From: Bradyrhizobium sp. C9 | Lineage (GTDB): Bacteria; Pseudomonadota; Alphaproteobacteria; Rhizobiales; Xanthobacteraceae | Assembly: GCF_002532045.1 (NCBI RefSeq) | Contig: NZ_NWTG01000008.1 | Coordinates: 62,001 to 126,000, forward strand | Direction: 5' to 3' | Length of the DNA stretch: 64,000 nucleotides | Shown: positions 34,666-42,604 of the stretch, in pieces | How the letters are laid out: each line of letters opens with the position of its first letter | Numbering within the stretch: the stretch's first letter is position 1 | Program-made: the position numbers and the translations under genes | Notes under the pieces: generated by a model | Database searches by the model: none | Told to the model about the DNA's origin: nothing | What the model saw: the letters and a program-made list of their open reading frames with translations, nothing else

Positions 34666-36426
34666 TCATTGCGGCGTGGGCGCGAGCTGGCCGGTGATGG
34701 TGCCGACCAATGTGGCTGGCCGACCATCGTCACCCATCGCAGGCGCCGGAGCGACCTCCGCCTTGCGCTGCGCCAGCGCGCTGGTCAGGCTGGTGAGCGC
34801 GTCGGGGCCGGCCGGGAAGCCTGCCTCCGAGAGGATCTTGTCGATCATCGGCTTGAACGCCGAGACCGACAGCAATTGCGCGGCGAGGCCGTCGCCGAGC
34901 CCAAGACCGCCATTGCCCCCGCCATTGCCGTTGGCATGGCCGTTGGCGCCGCCGCGGCCGAGCATGCTGCCGGTGTCGAAGATCCGGATGTCGGAGATCT
35001 TCTCGATCGGCTTTACGGCTTCGGCGAGCGCGCTCGGGATCACGTTGATCCGCGCGAGGTTGAGATCGTAGTCGATCATCTCGGCGCTCAGCTTGTTGCG
35101 TGCTTCCGCCTTCAAGGTCGCGACTTCCGCTTCCGCCTGGCCGAGCGCCTTGACGCCGGCGGCGCGGGTGGTGGCGGCGTTGGCGTCGGCTTTCGCCAGC
35201 ACGTTGGTGGCTTCGGCCTTGTTGGCCGCAGCCTGCTTTTCGGCCTCCGCCATCACGGTGATCGGCATCGCGTTGGTCTCGGCGACCTTGCGCGCGGCGA
35301 TCACGTTGATGATCTTGTCGCGCTCGGCGACCTCGGTGGCGCGGGCGGTGGTCACCTTTTCCTCGGCCGCGATCGCAAGTGCCCGTGCGGTCTCGGCGAT
35401 GGTCTGGGCTTCCGACTGCTCCTTGCTCTTGGTCGCGACCGCGATCGCGGCCTCCTGCGCCACGATCTGCAGCTCGCGGTCGGTTTCAGTGGTACGCCGC
35501 TTCACGGCGAGATCGGCCTCGATCTTGCGGGTGTCGCGGGCCTGGTTGGCCTCGGTCTGCTTGTTGGCGACCGCGAGCTCCTGCTGGATGCGGTATTCGG
35601 CTTCGTTCTGCAGCGCGGTCTGTTCGACCTGCGCGGTCTGCGCGCGCATTGCGGCGGTCTTGTTGGCGATGTCGCGCTGCTGGGCCAGCTCGGCCTCGCG
35701 CTTGGTGCTCTCGATCGTCAGCGTGGTCTGCCGCGCCACCAGATCCTGCTGGGCGATATTGACCTCGGTGGTGCGGACGATCTGGTTGCGCTCCTGCTCA
35801 CGCTCCTTGGTGATCTTGGTCAGCGTGGTGAGGCCGTGCGCGTCGAAGAAATTGCTCGGGTTGAAGTGCTTGATGTCGCTCTGGTCGAGCCGGGTCAGCG
35901 ACACCGATTCGAGCTCGAGGCCGTTGTTCTGGATGTCGGCGCCGACCGCGTCCTGCACCGCCTTGACGAAGGTGGCGCGCTGCTCCTGCAACTCCTCGAG
36001 GTTCATGGTCGCGGCGACCGAGCGCAGGCCGTCGACGAACTTGGCTTCGACCAGCTCGCGGAGCTCGGCCGCGTCATTGGTGCGATTGCCGAGCGTCTGC
36101 GCCGCCAGCGCAATCGACGACGAGTCGGGTTTGACGCGCAGATAGAATTCGGCGCCGATGTCGACGCGCATGCGGTCCTTGGTGATCAGCGAGTCCGGGC
36201 CGCCGCGCGCGACCTCGAGCCGCAGCGTCTTCAGGTTCACCGCGGCGGTGGAGTGGAAGATCGGCAGCACCAGCGAGCCGCCGTCGAGCACCACCTTCTG
36301 GCCGCCGAGGCCGGTGCGGACATAGGCCTCGTCGCGCGTCGAGCGCTTGTAGAGTTTTGCGAAAAGCAGGCCAATGACGAGGATAGCGAGGACGCCGATG
36401 GCGACCGGTATAGCAAGTTCCCACAT
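34666..36426 (-). CDS. yqiK: flotillin, YqiK-type
   Basis: 586 residues. One N-terminal membrane helix (IPVAIGVLAILVIGLLFA, about 6-23), then the SPFH/band-7 domain (about 30-200; RTGLGGQKVVLDGGSLVLPI), then a long Ala/Glu/Lys-rich coiled coil (about 200-450) with flotillin-type EAE-like repeats. A Gly/Asn-rich linker (about 490-505) precedes a variable C-terminus. Flotillins form oligomeric membrane microdomain scaffolds. It is the last gene of the operon with a YqiJ-like protein (3 bp upstream) and a PspA fusion, as in known yqiJK and PspA-flotillin partnerships. Confidence 0.92.
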   Translation of the reverse strand: MWELAIPVAIGVLAILVIGLLFAKLYKRSTRDEAYVRTGLGGQKVVLDGGSLVLPIFHSTAAVNLKTLRLEVARGGPDSLITKDRMRVDIGAEFYLRVKPDSSSIALAAQTLGNRTNDAAELRELVEAKFVDGLRSVAATMNLEELQEQRATFVKAVQDAVGADIQNNGLELESVSLTRLDQSDIKHFNPSNFFDAHGLTTLTKITKEREQERNQIVRTTEVNIAQQDLVARQTTLTIESTKREAELAQQRDIANKTAAMRAQTAQVEQTALQNEAEYRIQQELAVANKQTEANQARDTRKIEADLAVKRRTTETDRELQIVAQEAAIAVATKSKEQSEAQTIAETARALAIAAEEKVTTARATEVAERDKIINVIAARKVAETNAMPITVMAEAEKQAAANKAEATNVLAKADANAATTRAAGVKALGQAEAEVATLKAEARNKLSAEMIDYDLNLARINVIPSALAEAVKPIEKISDIRIFDTGSMLGRGGANGHANGNGGGNGGLGLGDGLAAQLLSVSAFKPMIDKILSEAGFPAGPDALTSLTSALAQRKAEVAPAPAMGDDGRPATLVGTITGQLAPTPQ

Positions 36427-36429
36427 ATG

Positions 36430-37092
36430 TTATGCCCTGTTGGAAGATTGTTGTTGTTCAATGAGGTCGGCGGGAGCGGCGATCGCGATGAAGGCCTTGG
36501 CGTCGCGGTCGACCAGCAACACGCTGGCGCCGACCGGCAATGCCTCGGACTCCGCGCTGGCACGCGCCGACACGGTGTGCCAGTTGCCGAAGACATCCTT
36601 GAGACGGACCCTGCCGGGCAGACCCTGATCGAGCGGGCCGACCGACACGGTCGCGACCTTGCCGACAAAGTCGCTGTCGTTGACCGCATAGCTCTCGTCG
36701 CGCGGAATGATGCGGGCGAGGCCGCGGCTCGCATTTCTGATCACGGGGACGCTGCCGGCGGCAGCCACCACCGCGGCAATCGAGACCGGGATGGCGGTGC
36801 CTGCGGCATGCGCCAGTCCCTGAAGCAGGAAGCCTCCGATCGAGAAGATGCCGAGTATCAGGATGATCAGGATCAGGAGGGGAAGCCGCCCGGCGTTGAT
36901 CCAGAGAAACAGACCGCTGAGAGCGTTGTGGCTCTCGGCCTCGACCGCGAAATCCTTGCCGACGAGTTCGCTGATCGAAAGTCCGACCATGGTGGTCAGC
37001 AGCTCGATACCGCCAAGTGCCACCATGATCGCAGCCGCGACCGCGAAGGGCCGCACGTCCGGGGCGAGCAGAATGTCGCCAACTGCACTCAT
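36430..37092 (-). CDS. yqiJ: YqiJ-like OB-fold membrane protein
   Basis: 220 residues. Three hydrophobic segments (VAAAIMVALGGIELLTTMVG, LPLLILIILILGIFSIGGFL, AIPVSIAAVVAAAGSVPVI) are followed by a C-terminal OB-fold (about 135-205; FVGKVATVSVGPLDQGLPGRVRL), the NfeD/YqiJ architecture. Such proteins are standard partners of flotillins. The start codon overlaps the PspA stop (ATGA) and the flotillin gene begins 3 bp downstream, so all three are co-translated. Confidence 0.85.
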   Translation of the reverse strand: MSAVGDILLAPDVRPFAVAAAIMVALGGIELLTTMVGLSISELVGKDFAVEAESHNALSGLFLWINAGRLPLLILIILILGIFSIGGFLLQGLAHAAGTAIPVSIAAVVAAAGSVPVIRNASRGLARIIPRDESYAVNDSDFVGKVATVSVGPLDQGLPGRVRLKDVFGNWHTVSARASAESEALPVGASVLLVDRDAKAFIAIAAPADLIEQQQSSNRA

Positions 37093-38219
37093 TTTTCTGA
37101 CTTGATCCTTTCAAGCCGCGCCGCGATTTCCTTTTCGCGGTGCAGGCGATCGAGTTCGTCGAGCTCCTTGTCGCCGAGCACGCTTGCAGCGGGAACACCG
37201 GTCACCCGGGCGATCGCTGCCATCGCGCGTTCGGCACTCAATGTATTGGTCGTCGATGGGGCCCGGCTGGTTTCGTCCTTGGCCTCGCGGATCAGACTTT
37301 GTTCGAGATCGGCCAATCGCGTCTCCGCCTCGCGGCGCGCGCCGAGCATGGCTTGCAGCGCCTTGGTCTGCTCATCGATCTCGAGCTCGATGAAATCCAT
37401 CGCACGTTCCAGTGCGATCACCTGGGACTCCAGGTCGATTTGCCGCGCGACGCCGGCGCGCGCGAGATCCTCGCGATTTTCCGCAAGTGCGAGACGGATC
37501 TTCTCGTTCAGAGCAGCCGTCTCGGTATCCAGTTCTTCGCGGCGCCGCTTCAAGCGGAATTCCTCGGCGCGCGACTTGCCGAGCGCATAGCGCGCTTCGT
37601 CGGCGCCGGCGTCGATCTCGCGGATCGCCTGCTTGACCAGCGCGACCTTGTTGTTGCTCTCGACGTTGTCGATGGTCTGGCTCGCGATGGCGGCAAGAAG
37701 CCGGCCCATGCGCGCAAGGATGCCTTCGTGAAGCATGGTCTTCTCCTCCGGTTGTGCTGATTTCGATTTGACGGCGATGTGGATTTCGTAGCCGCGACCA
37801 TCCGAGATCAAATGCGCCGGGAAGGGGCTTTCCCAGCCCGAGACATATCCCGGCACGTCGAACGGCACCAAGACGCGTCCGCCGACAGTGCTAATGGTCA
37901 GTGAAGTTGGACCCTTGATCGCAAACAACTTGTCGTCGAGCGGTATCCGGCGGACGGCGGCGCCTGCGATGTAGTTGGCGCGGTCGCGCAGGCCGAGCGT
38001 CACCAGCCGCGCGGGCAGGCCGGTCTCCTTGCGGATCTTCTCGTAGGCCTGGGCGTGCAGCGAGACGAGGTTGGCGCCGACAGGGGCGACCTCGGCGAGG
38101 ATCGCCATCATCCGGTCATAGGCTGCAAAGGTCGCCTCGATCGCCTCGATGCCCGACGGGTCGGGGGCGAGGGCGTAGCGCAGCGTTGCGGTTGGCGTCT
38201 CGACGGGCAGCTTGATCAT
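37089..38219 (-). CDS. PspA-family protein with N-terminal TnpB-like domain
   Basis: 376 residues from ATG 38219. Residues about 162-376 are a complete PspA/IM30 protein: long coiled-coil helices such as LVKQAIREIDAGADEARYAL and ERAMDFIELEIDEQTKALQA. Residues about 10-155 look like the N-terminal part of IS200/IS605 TnpB: LRYALAPDPS start, GANLVSLHAQAYEKIR then TGLPAR, IPLDDKLFAIKG, GGRVLVPFDVPGY, and DGRGYEIHIAVK. No RuvC nuclease domain is present. That match is my own pattern recognition and not a search result. No ribosome-binding site precedes 38219 (a GTG at 38237 is an alternative), but a strong one precedes an internal in-frame ATG at 37736, where PspA begins. PspA proteins coat and stabilise stressed inner membrane; the YqiJ and flotillin genes follow. 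Confidence 0.8.
   Translation of the reverse strand: MIKLPVETPTATLRYALAPDPSGIEAIEATFAAYDRMMAILAEVAPVGANLVSLHAQAYEKIRKETGLPARLVTLGLRDRANYIAGAAVRRIPLDDKLFAIKGPTSLTISTVGGRVLVPFDVPGYVSGWESPFPAHLISDGRGYEIHIAVKSKSAQPEEKTMLHEGILARMGRLLAAIASQTIDNVESNNKVALVKQAIREIDAGADEARYALGKSRAEEFRLKRRREELDTETAALNEKIRLALAENREDLARAGVARQIDLESQVIALERAMDFIELEIDEQTKALQAMLGARREAETRLADLEQSLIREAKDETSRAPSTTNTLSAERAMAAIARVTGVPAASVLGDKELDELDRLHREKEIAARLERIKSEK
37743..37749 (-). promoter_or_regulatory. internal ribosome-binding site in the PspA fusion gene
   Basis: GGAGGAG on the minus strand, 6 nt before the in-frame ATG at 37736. Translation from here would give a 215-residue protein, the normal PspA size, lacking the TnpB-like part. 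Confidence 0.65.
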
Positions 38220-38228
38220 GGATTTAAC

Positions 38229-38253
38229 GTAAAGCACTTCCTCAGTGCTTTAC
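38229..38253. promoter_or_regulatory. 25-bp inverted repeat at the PspA operon 5' end
   Basis: Minus-strand arms GTAAAGCACT and AGTGCTTTAC are perfect 10-bp complements around GAGGA. The only GAGGA-like ribosome-binding sequence near the fusion start sits in the loop. It may be an operator or an mRNA hairpin. Confidence 0.65.
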
Positions 38254-38294
38254 AAGGTGGGTAACTGGTATCATTTTCGTGAGCCTAGATGCAG

Positions 38295-38311
38295 TTGCAA
38301 ATGAGTTGCAA
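38295..38311 (+). promoter_or_regulatory. Mur (manganese Fur-family) box candidate
   Basis: TTGCAAATGAGTTGCAA, two TTGCAA palindromes spaced by 5 bp, 29 bp before the mntH start. Mur is known to repress mntH in Bradyrhizobium japonicum through boxes of the TGCAA-rich type. The assignment rests on similarity by eye. Confidence 0.65.
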
Positions 38312-38340
38312 TAACGGGAGAGATCGGCCATCCTTTGGGG

Positions 38341-39714
38341 ATGGACGCCCGGACTCCCGAAATGTCTTCCGTTTCTGTTGCTGACGCCGTGCCGGACGGC
38401 TGGCGCGGCGATGCCGGGCATGCGCGCAGCCTGCCCGAGGTGAACGCGACCGTCGCGGTGCCGAGCACAGGCGTGTGGTGGCGCCGGCTGCTGGCCTTCG
38501 CCGGCCCGGGCTACCTGGTCTCGGTCGGCTATATGGACCCCGGCAACTGGGCGACCGATCTCGCGGGCGGATCGAAGTTCGGCTACACGCTGCTGTCGGT
38601 CATCCTGCTTTCCAACCTGATGGCGATCCTGCTGCAGGCGCTTTCGGCCCGGCTGGGCATCGCCACCGACCGCGACCTGGCGCAGGCCTGCAGGGCGACC
38701 TATTCGCGGCCGGTGAATTTGCTGCTGTGGCTCGCCTGCGAGGCCGCGATCATCGCCTGCGACCTCGCCGAGGTGATCGGCACCGCGATCGCGCTGAAGC
38801 TGTTGTTCGGCATTCCGCTGATCGGCGGCGCGCTGCTCGCGGCGCTCGACGCGTTCCTGCTGCTGCTCCTGATGAACCGCGGCTTCCGCTTCCTCGAAGC
38901 CTTTGTGATCGCGCTGCTGATCGTGATCGCGGTCTGCTTCGTAGTCCAGATCGCCGCCGCCGCGCCGCCGATTGCCGGTGTGATCGGCGGCTTCGTGCCG
39001 TCGCGCGAGATCGTCACCAATCCAGAGATGCTCTACATCGCGATCGGCATCATCGGCGCCACCGTGATGCCGCATAACCTCTATCTGCACTCGTCGATCG
39101 TGCAGACCCGCGCCTATCCGCGCACCGAAGAGGGCCGGCGCGACGCGATCAAATGGGCGACCACGGACTCCACCGTCGCGCTGATGCTGGCGCTGTTCGT
39201 CAACGCCGCGATCCTGGTGCTGGCGGCCGCGACCTTCCACAAGAGCGGCCACTCAGATGTCGCCGAGATCGATCAGGCCTTTGAGTTGCTGTCGCCGCTG
39301 CTCGGCCTCGGCATCGCCTCGACGCTGTTTGCCGTGGCGCTGCTGGCGTCCGGCCTCAACTCGACCGTGACGGCGACGCTGGCCGGCCAGATCGTGATGC
39401 AGGGCTTTCTCGACCTCAAGCTGCCCGACTGGCTGCAGCGGCTGGTGACCCGCGGCATCGCGATCGTCCCGGTGATCGTGGTCGCCGCGCTCTATGGCGA
39501 GAGCGGCACCGCGCAGCTTTTGGTGTTCAGCCAGGTCGTGCTGTCGATGCAGCTGCCGTTCGCGGTGATCCCGCTGGTGCGCTTCGTGTCCGACAAGCGC
39601 AAGATGGGCGCGTTCGCGATCTCGCGCCCCGTCGCGGTGGCGGCATGGATCGTGGCCGGCCTGATCGTGATCCTGAATGTGAAGTTGCTGATCGATACGA
39701 TCTTCGGCACCTAG
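38341..39714 (+). CDS. mntH: NRAMP-family manganese transporter
   Basis: 457 residues from ATG 38341. Eleven membrane helices; metal-site motifs DPGNWATDLAGGS (helix 1) and MPHNLYLHSS (helix 6) are intact. It is a proton-coupled Mn2+ (and some Fe2+) importer; in B. japonicum MntH is the main Mn2+ uptake system. A TTGCAA-based Mur box lies just upstream. A TTG two codons earlier is a less likely start. Confidence 0.95.
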   Translation: MDARTPEMSSVSVADAVPDGWRGDAGHARSLPEVNATVAVPSTGVWWRRLLAFAGPGYLVSVGYMDPGNWATDLAGGSKFGYTLLSVILLSNLMAILLQALSARLGIATDRDLAQACRATYSRPVNLLLWLACEAAIIACDLAEVIGTAIALKLLFGIPLIGGALLAALDAFLLLLLMNRGFRFLEAFVIALLIVIAVCFVVQIAAAAPPIAGVIGGFVPSREIVTNPEMLYIAIGIIGATVMPHNLYLHSSIVQTRAYPRTEEGRRDAIKWATTDSTVALMLALFVNAAILVLAAATFHKSGHSDVAEIDQAFELLSPLLGLGIASTLFAVALLASGLNSTVTATLAGQIVMQGFLDLKLPDWLQRLVTRGIAIVPVIVVAALYGESGTAQLLVFSQVVLSMQLPFAVIPLVRFVSDKRKMGAFAISRPVAVAAWIVAGLIVILNVKLLIDTIFGT

Positions 39715-39720
39715 AGCGCA

Positions 39721-39738
39721 GCGCCTGAGTGCAGGCGC
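39721..39738. terminator. hairpin between mntH and bpt
   Basis: GCGCCTG, AGTG loop, CAGGCGC. It sits between the convergent mntH and bpt genes; no T run, so strength is uncertain. Confidence 0.4.
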
Positions 39739-39739
39739 A

Positions 39740-40516
39740 CTAGTCCTGCGGCTCGGCCAGCGCCTCGCCTGAGGCATCGACGCGGAGCCAGCCCGACGGC
39801 GCGAGCCGCTGCTGCGGCAGGAAGCGGCCCTTGTAGTCCATCTTCTTGGAGCCCTCGATCCAATAGCCGAGATAGACGTAAGGCAGGCCCTGCCGGCGGG
39901 CGCGGGCGATATGATCGAGGATCATGAAGGTGCCGAGCGAGCGGGCCTCCAGCCCGGGCTCGAAGAAGGAATAGACCATCGACAGCCCGTCGCTGAGCAC
40001 GTCGGTCAACGCCACCGCCATCAGCTCGTCGCCGCGGCCGGTGTTGGCGCTGTCGGCATTGCGCTTGCGGTACTCGATAATCCGGGTCTCGACATGGCTG
40101 TCCTCGACCATCATCGCGTAGTCCAGCACGGTCATGTCGGCCATCCCGCCGTTGCGGTGGCGGCGGTCGAGGTAGGCGCGAAAGACCGAATATTGCTCGG
40201 AGGTCGGGACCGCCGTGCGCTGCTCGCCGATGATGTCGGCGTTGCGGGCCAGCACCTTGCGGAAATTGCGGGAGGGGCGGAATTCGTTGGCGACCACCCG
40301 GACCGAGACGCAGGCCCGGCACTGGTCGCAGGCCGGTCGGTAGGCGATCGACTGGCTGCGGCGGAAGCCGCCATGGGTCAGCAAGTCGTTGAGATCGCCC
40401 GCTTTGTCGCCGACCAGGTGCGTGAAAACCTTCCGCTCGTGCCGGCCCGGCAGATAGGGGCAGGGTGAGGGCGCCGTCAGGTAGAACTGGGGGGTATCAC
40501 GCGAGTGCTGGGTCAC
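39740..40516 (-). CDS. bpt: aspartate/glutamate leucyltransferase
   Basis: 258 residues. CPYLPGRHERKVFTHLVG at the N-terminus, then YRPACDQCRACVSVRV with the conserved Cys cluster, and the C-terminal YVYLGYWIEGSKKMDYKGRF are diagnostic of Bpt. It transfers Leu to proteins with N-terminal Asp or Glu, marking them for ClpS/ClpAP degradation (N-degron pathway). Older annotation calls it arginyltransferase. Confidence 0.94.
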   Translation of the reverse strand: MTQHSRDTPQFYLTAPSPCPYLPGRHERKVFTHLVGDKAGDLNDLLTHGGFRRSQSIAYRPACDQCRACVSVRVVANEFRPSRNFRKVLARNADIIGEQRTAVPTSEQYSVFRAYLDRRHRNGGMADMTVLDYAMMVEDSHVETRIIEYRKRNADSANTGRGDELMAVALTDVLSDGLSMVYSFFEPGLEARSLGTFMILDHIARARRQGLPYVYLGYWIEGSKKMDYKGRFLPQQRLAPSGWLRVDASGEALAEPQD

Positions 40517-40602
40517 GTCTGATCGTCAGGCTCCACATACAATACAGGCAGCCGAGTTAGCATCGCCCTCCGGAGGCTAACGGTCAATTGGTTTAGGCGG
40601 GC

Positions 40603-41145
40603 CTAATAAGAGGCCCGCGCGGCCGGGGCGACCTGGGTCCGGACCGAGCTGTTGATAATGACGGTTCCGAGGATGATGTCGTGCAGCAGCCGGCGGCGGC
40701 CGTTGAGCAGGCCGACCAAGAGCACCAGCGGCGACAGGAACGAGACCGTCACCCAGAACAGCACCGCATGGGTGGCGCCGAGCACGAAATAGCCGCGCGC
40801 GCCGTACCAGGTGCGCAGCTCCAGATCCATCATGCGCATCCCGATGGTGGCCGAGTGCTGCCCGCCGATCGAGGCGCCATAGTAGACGATGGCCCAGACG
40901 ATCGAGGCCGGCGAGACCAGCCAGAACAGCGCCCAGCCGAGGCCGAGCGTAACGATGCCGAAGATCGCGATGAAAACCACCGCCAGGATCACCGGCACCG
41001 ACAGCACGAAGAGGTCGATCAGGAACGCAAAGACGCGCCGCGTCAGCACGCCACGGAACAGTTCCGGCTGCATCAGCGGATCGAACGCATGCGGGGGAAC
41101 GCCGCCGTCGTTGCGCCAGGCGCTACCGTCACTGCCGTAAGACAT
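40603..41145 (-). CDS. RDD-family membrane protein
   Basis: 180 residues from ATG 41145 with GGAGG upstream. After a polar 40-residue start, the RDD motif region (VLTRRVFAFLIDLFVLSVPVILAVV, quoted in parts RRVFAFLIDLFVLSV and PVILAVVFIAIFG) and two more membrane segments follow (GYFVLGATHAVLFW, VSFLSPLVLLVGLL), ending RRRLLHDIILGTVII. RDD proteins are small inner-membrane proteins of mostly unknown function. Confidence 0.88.
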   Translation of the reverse strand: MSYGSDGSAWRNDGGVPPHAFDPLMQPELFRGVLTRRVFAFLIDLFVLSVPVILAVVFIAIFGIVTLGLGWALFWLVSPASIVWAIVYYGASIGGQHSATIGMRMMDLELRTWYGARGYFVLGATHAVLFWVTVSFLSPLVLLVGLLNGRRRLLHDIILGTVIINSSVRTQVAPAARASY

Positions 41146-41326
41146 GACCAACCTCCGATGAAACTCCCGCGCAGGACATGGGAGCACGAGGCGCGCCTGC
41201 CAAGGCTGCCCGAACATTAACTAGCCGAAATATTCCGGCGATTCGGCGGCCGGTCTGTGCCGTGTCTGCGGGCATGGCGGCGCCCCTGCAAACCACCGTT
41301 GCTGCGCCGGGGAGGCGCTTCTTGGC

Positions 41327-42391
41327 TCAGCTCTCCGCCTTGATCTTCTCGGCAGCCCGCGGCGCGAAATAGGTGAGGATGCCGTCGGCGCCGGCGCGCT
41401 TGAAGCCGACCAGGCTCTCCATCATCGCGCGCTCGCCGTCGATCCAGCCATTGGCGGCGGCGCCTGCGATCATCGCGTATTCACCCGACACCTGGTACAC
41501 GAAGGTCGGCATCGCGAAACGGTCCTTCACGCGGCGGACGATGTCGAGATAGGGCATGCCCGGCTTCACCATCACCATGTCGGCGCCCTCGGCGATGTCG
41601 AGCTCGACCTCGCGCAGGGCCTCGTCGGAATTGGCGCTGTCCATCTGATAGGTGCGCTTGTCGCCGGTCAGCGTCTTGGCCGAGCCGATCGCATCGCGGA
41701 ACGGGCCGTAGAACGCCGAGGCGTATTTTGCGGCATAGGACATGATCTGGACGTCGCCAAAACCGTTGTCGTCGAGCGCCTCGCGGATCGCGCCGATCCG
41801 GCCGTCCATCATGTCCGACGGCGCGATCACGTCGCAGCCGGCCTCGGCCTGGGTCAGCGCCTGCTTGACCAGCACCGCGACCGTCTCGTCGTTGAGGATC
41901 TTGCCGCCCTCGATCAGCCCGTCATGGCCGTGGCTGGTGAAGGGATCGAGCGCGACGTCGCAGAGCACGCCGATGTCGGGAAACTCCTTCTTGATCGCGC
42001 GCACCGCCTGGCAGACCAGGTTGTCGGGATTGAGCGCCTCCGACCCGTGCTCGTCGCGCAGCGCCGGCTCGGTGAAGGGAAACAGCGCGATGCACGGGAT
42101 GTTGAGTTTTGCGGCGCGCTCCGCATCGCGGACGATCTGGTCGACGGTGAGCCGATCGACGCCAGGCATCGAGGCCACCGGCGTGCGGGTGTTGTGGCCG
42201 TCGACCACAAACATCGGCCAGATCAGGTCGTCGGTGGTCAGCACATTCTCCCGCACCAGGCGGCGGGCCCATTCCGACTTGCGGTTGCGGCGCATCCGGA
42301 TCGTGAGGTCGAGCGAGGGGGAGGCGAGGGCGTCGGTCTGGCGCCGCGGCGTATCGCGCAATTCGATCGGGCGCCCGAATTTGATCGCCAT
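41327..42391 (-). CDS. hemB: delta-aminolevulinate dehydratase, Mg-type
   Basis: 354 residues, ATG 42391 with GAGGAGAA upstream. It joins two 5-aminolevulinates to porphobilinogen in heme synthesis. Schiff-base Lys residues are in SYAAKYASAFYGPF and MVKPGMPYLD. The metal loop is CDVALDPFTSHGHDG: Asp residues replace the Zn-binding Cys of the animal/yeast enzymes, as in the Mg-dependent B. japonicum enzyme. In that species hemB is iron-regulated through Irr; here a promoter with overlapping direct repeats is visible upstream. Confidence 0.96.
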   Translation of the reverse strand: MAIKFGRPIELRDTPRRQTDALASPSLDLTIRMRRNRKSEWARRLVRENVLTTDDLIWPMFVVDGHNTRTPVASMPGVDRLTVDQIVRDAERAAKLNIPCIALFPFTEPALRDEHGSEALNPDNLVCQAVRAIKKEFPDIGVLCDVALDPFTSHGHDGLIEGGKILNDETVAVLVKQALTQAEAGCDVIAPSDMMDGRIGAIREALDDNGFGDVQIMSYAAKYASAFYGPFRDAIGSAKTLTGDKRTYQMDSANSDEALREVELDIAEGADMVMVKPGMPYLDIVRRVKDRFAMPTFVYQVSGEYAMIAGAAANGWIDGERAMMESLVGFKRAGADGILTYFAPRAAEKIKAES

Positions 42392-42418
42392 GTCTTGTTC
42401 TCCTCGAGGGACGGCAGT

Positions 42419-42447
42419 TCTGGACCTGATAAAGTCTGGACCTGATA
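42419..42447. repeat. 13-bp direct repeats in the hemB promoter
   Basis: TCTGGACCTGATA occurs exactly twice, at 42419-42431 and 42435-42447 (16-bp period). The upstream copy overlaps the predicted hemB -10 box and the two span the expected transcription start. Confidence 0.75.
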
Positions 42448-42472
42448 TAAGACTGCTTCTAGCACCTGTCAG
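42444..42472 (-). promoter_or_regulatory. hemB: hemB promoter
   Basis: On the minus strand CTGACA (42472-42467), 17-bp spacer, TATATC (42449-42444). Good sigma-70-type match with ideal spacing, about 50 bp before the hemB start. Confidence 0.6.
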
Positions 42473-42604
42473 GGGCGTCGTCATTGCGCCAACCGTTGCG
42501 CCCTGGGTGCCCTTGATTTGCCGCAACGGCGATTGATTTTGCGGCCCCGGCGGGCCAAGACTGCGCCATGAACGCCATTTTGCGGCCGCCATGCGGCGAT
42601 TCGG

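Noticed and set aside
34669..37590. 973-residue open frame on the plus strand
   Set aside because: Antisense to the flotillin, YqiJ and PspA genes. It is Arg/Gly/Asp-rich shadow sequence without domains, caused by high GC in the third codon position of the real genes.
37760..38219. Intact IS200/IS605 insertion sequence
   Set aside because: Only the N-terminal TnpB-like part is present, it continues in frame into PspA, and there is no TnpA, RuvC domain or transposon end hairpin pair around it.
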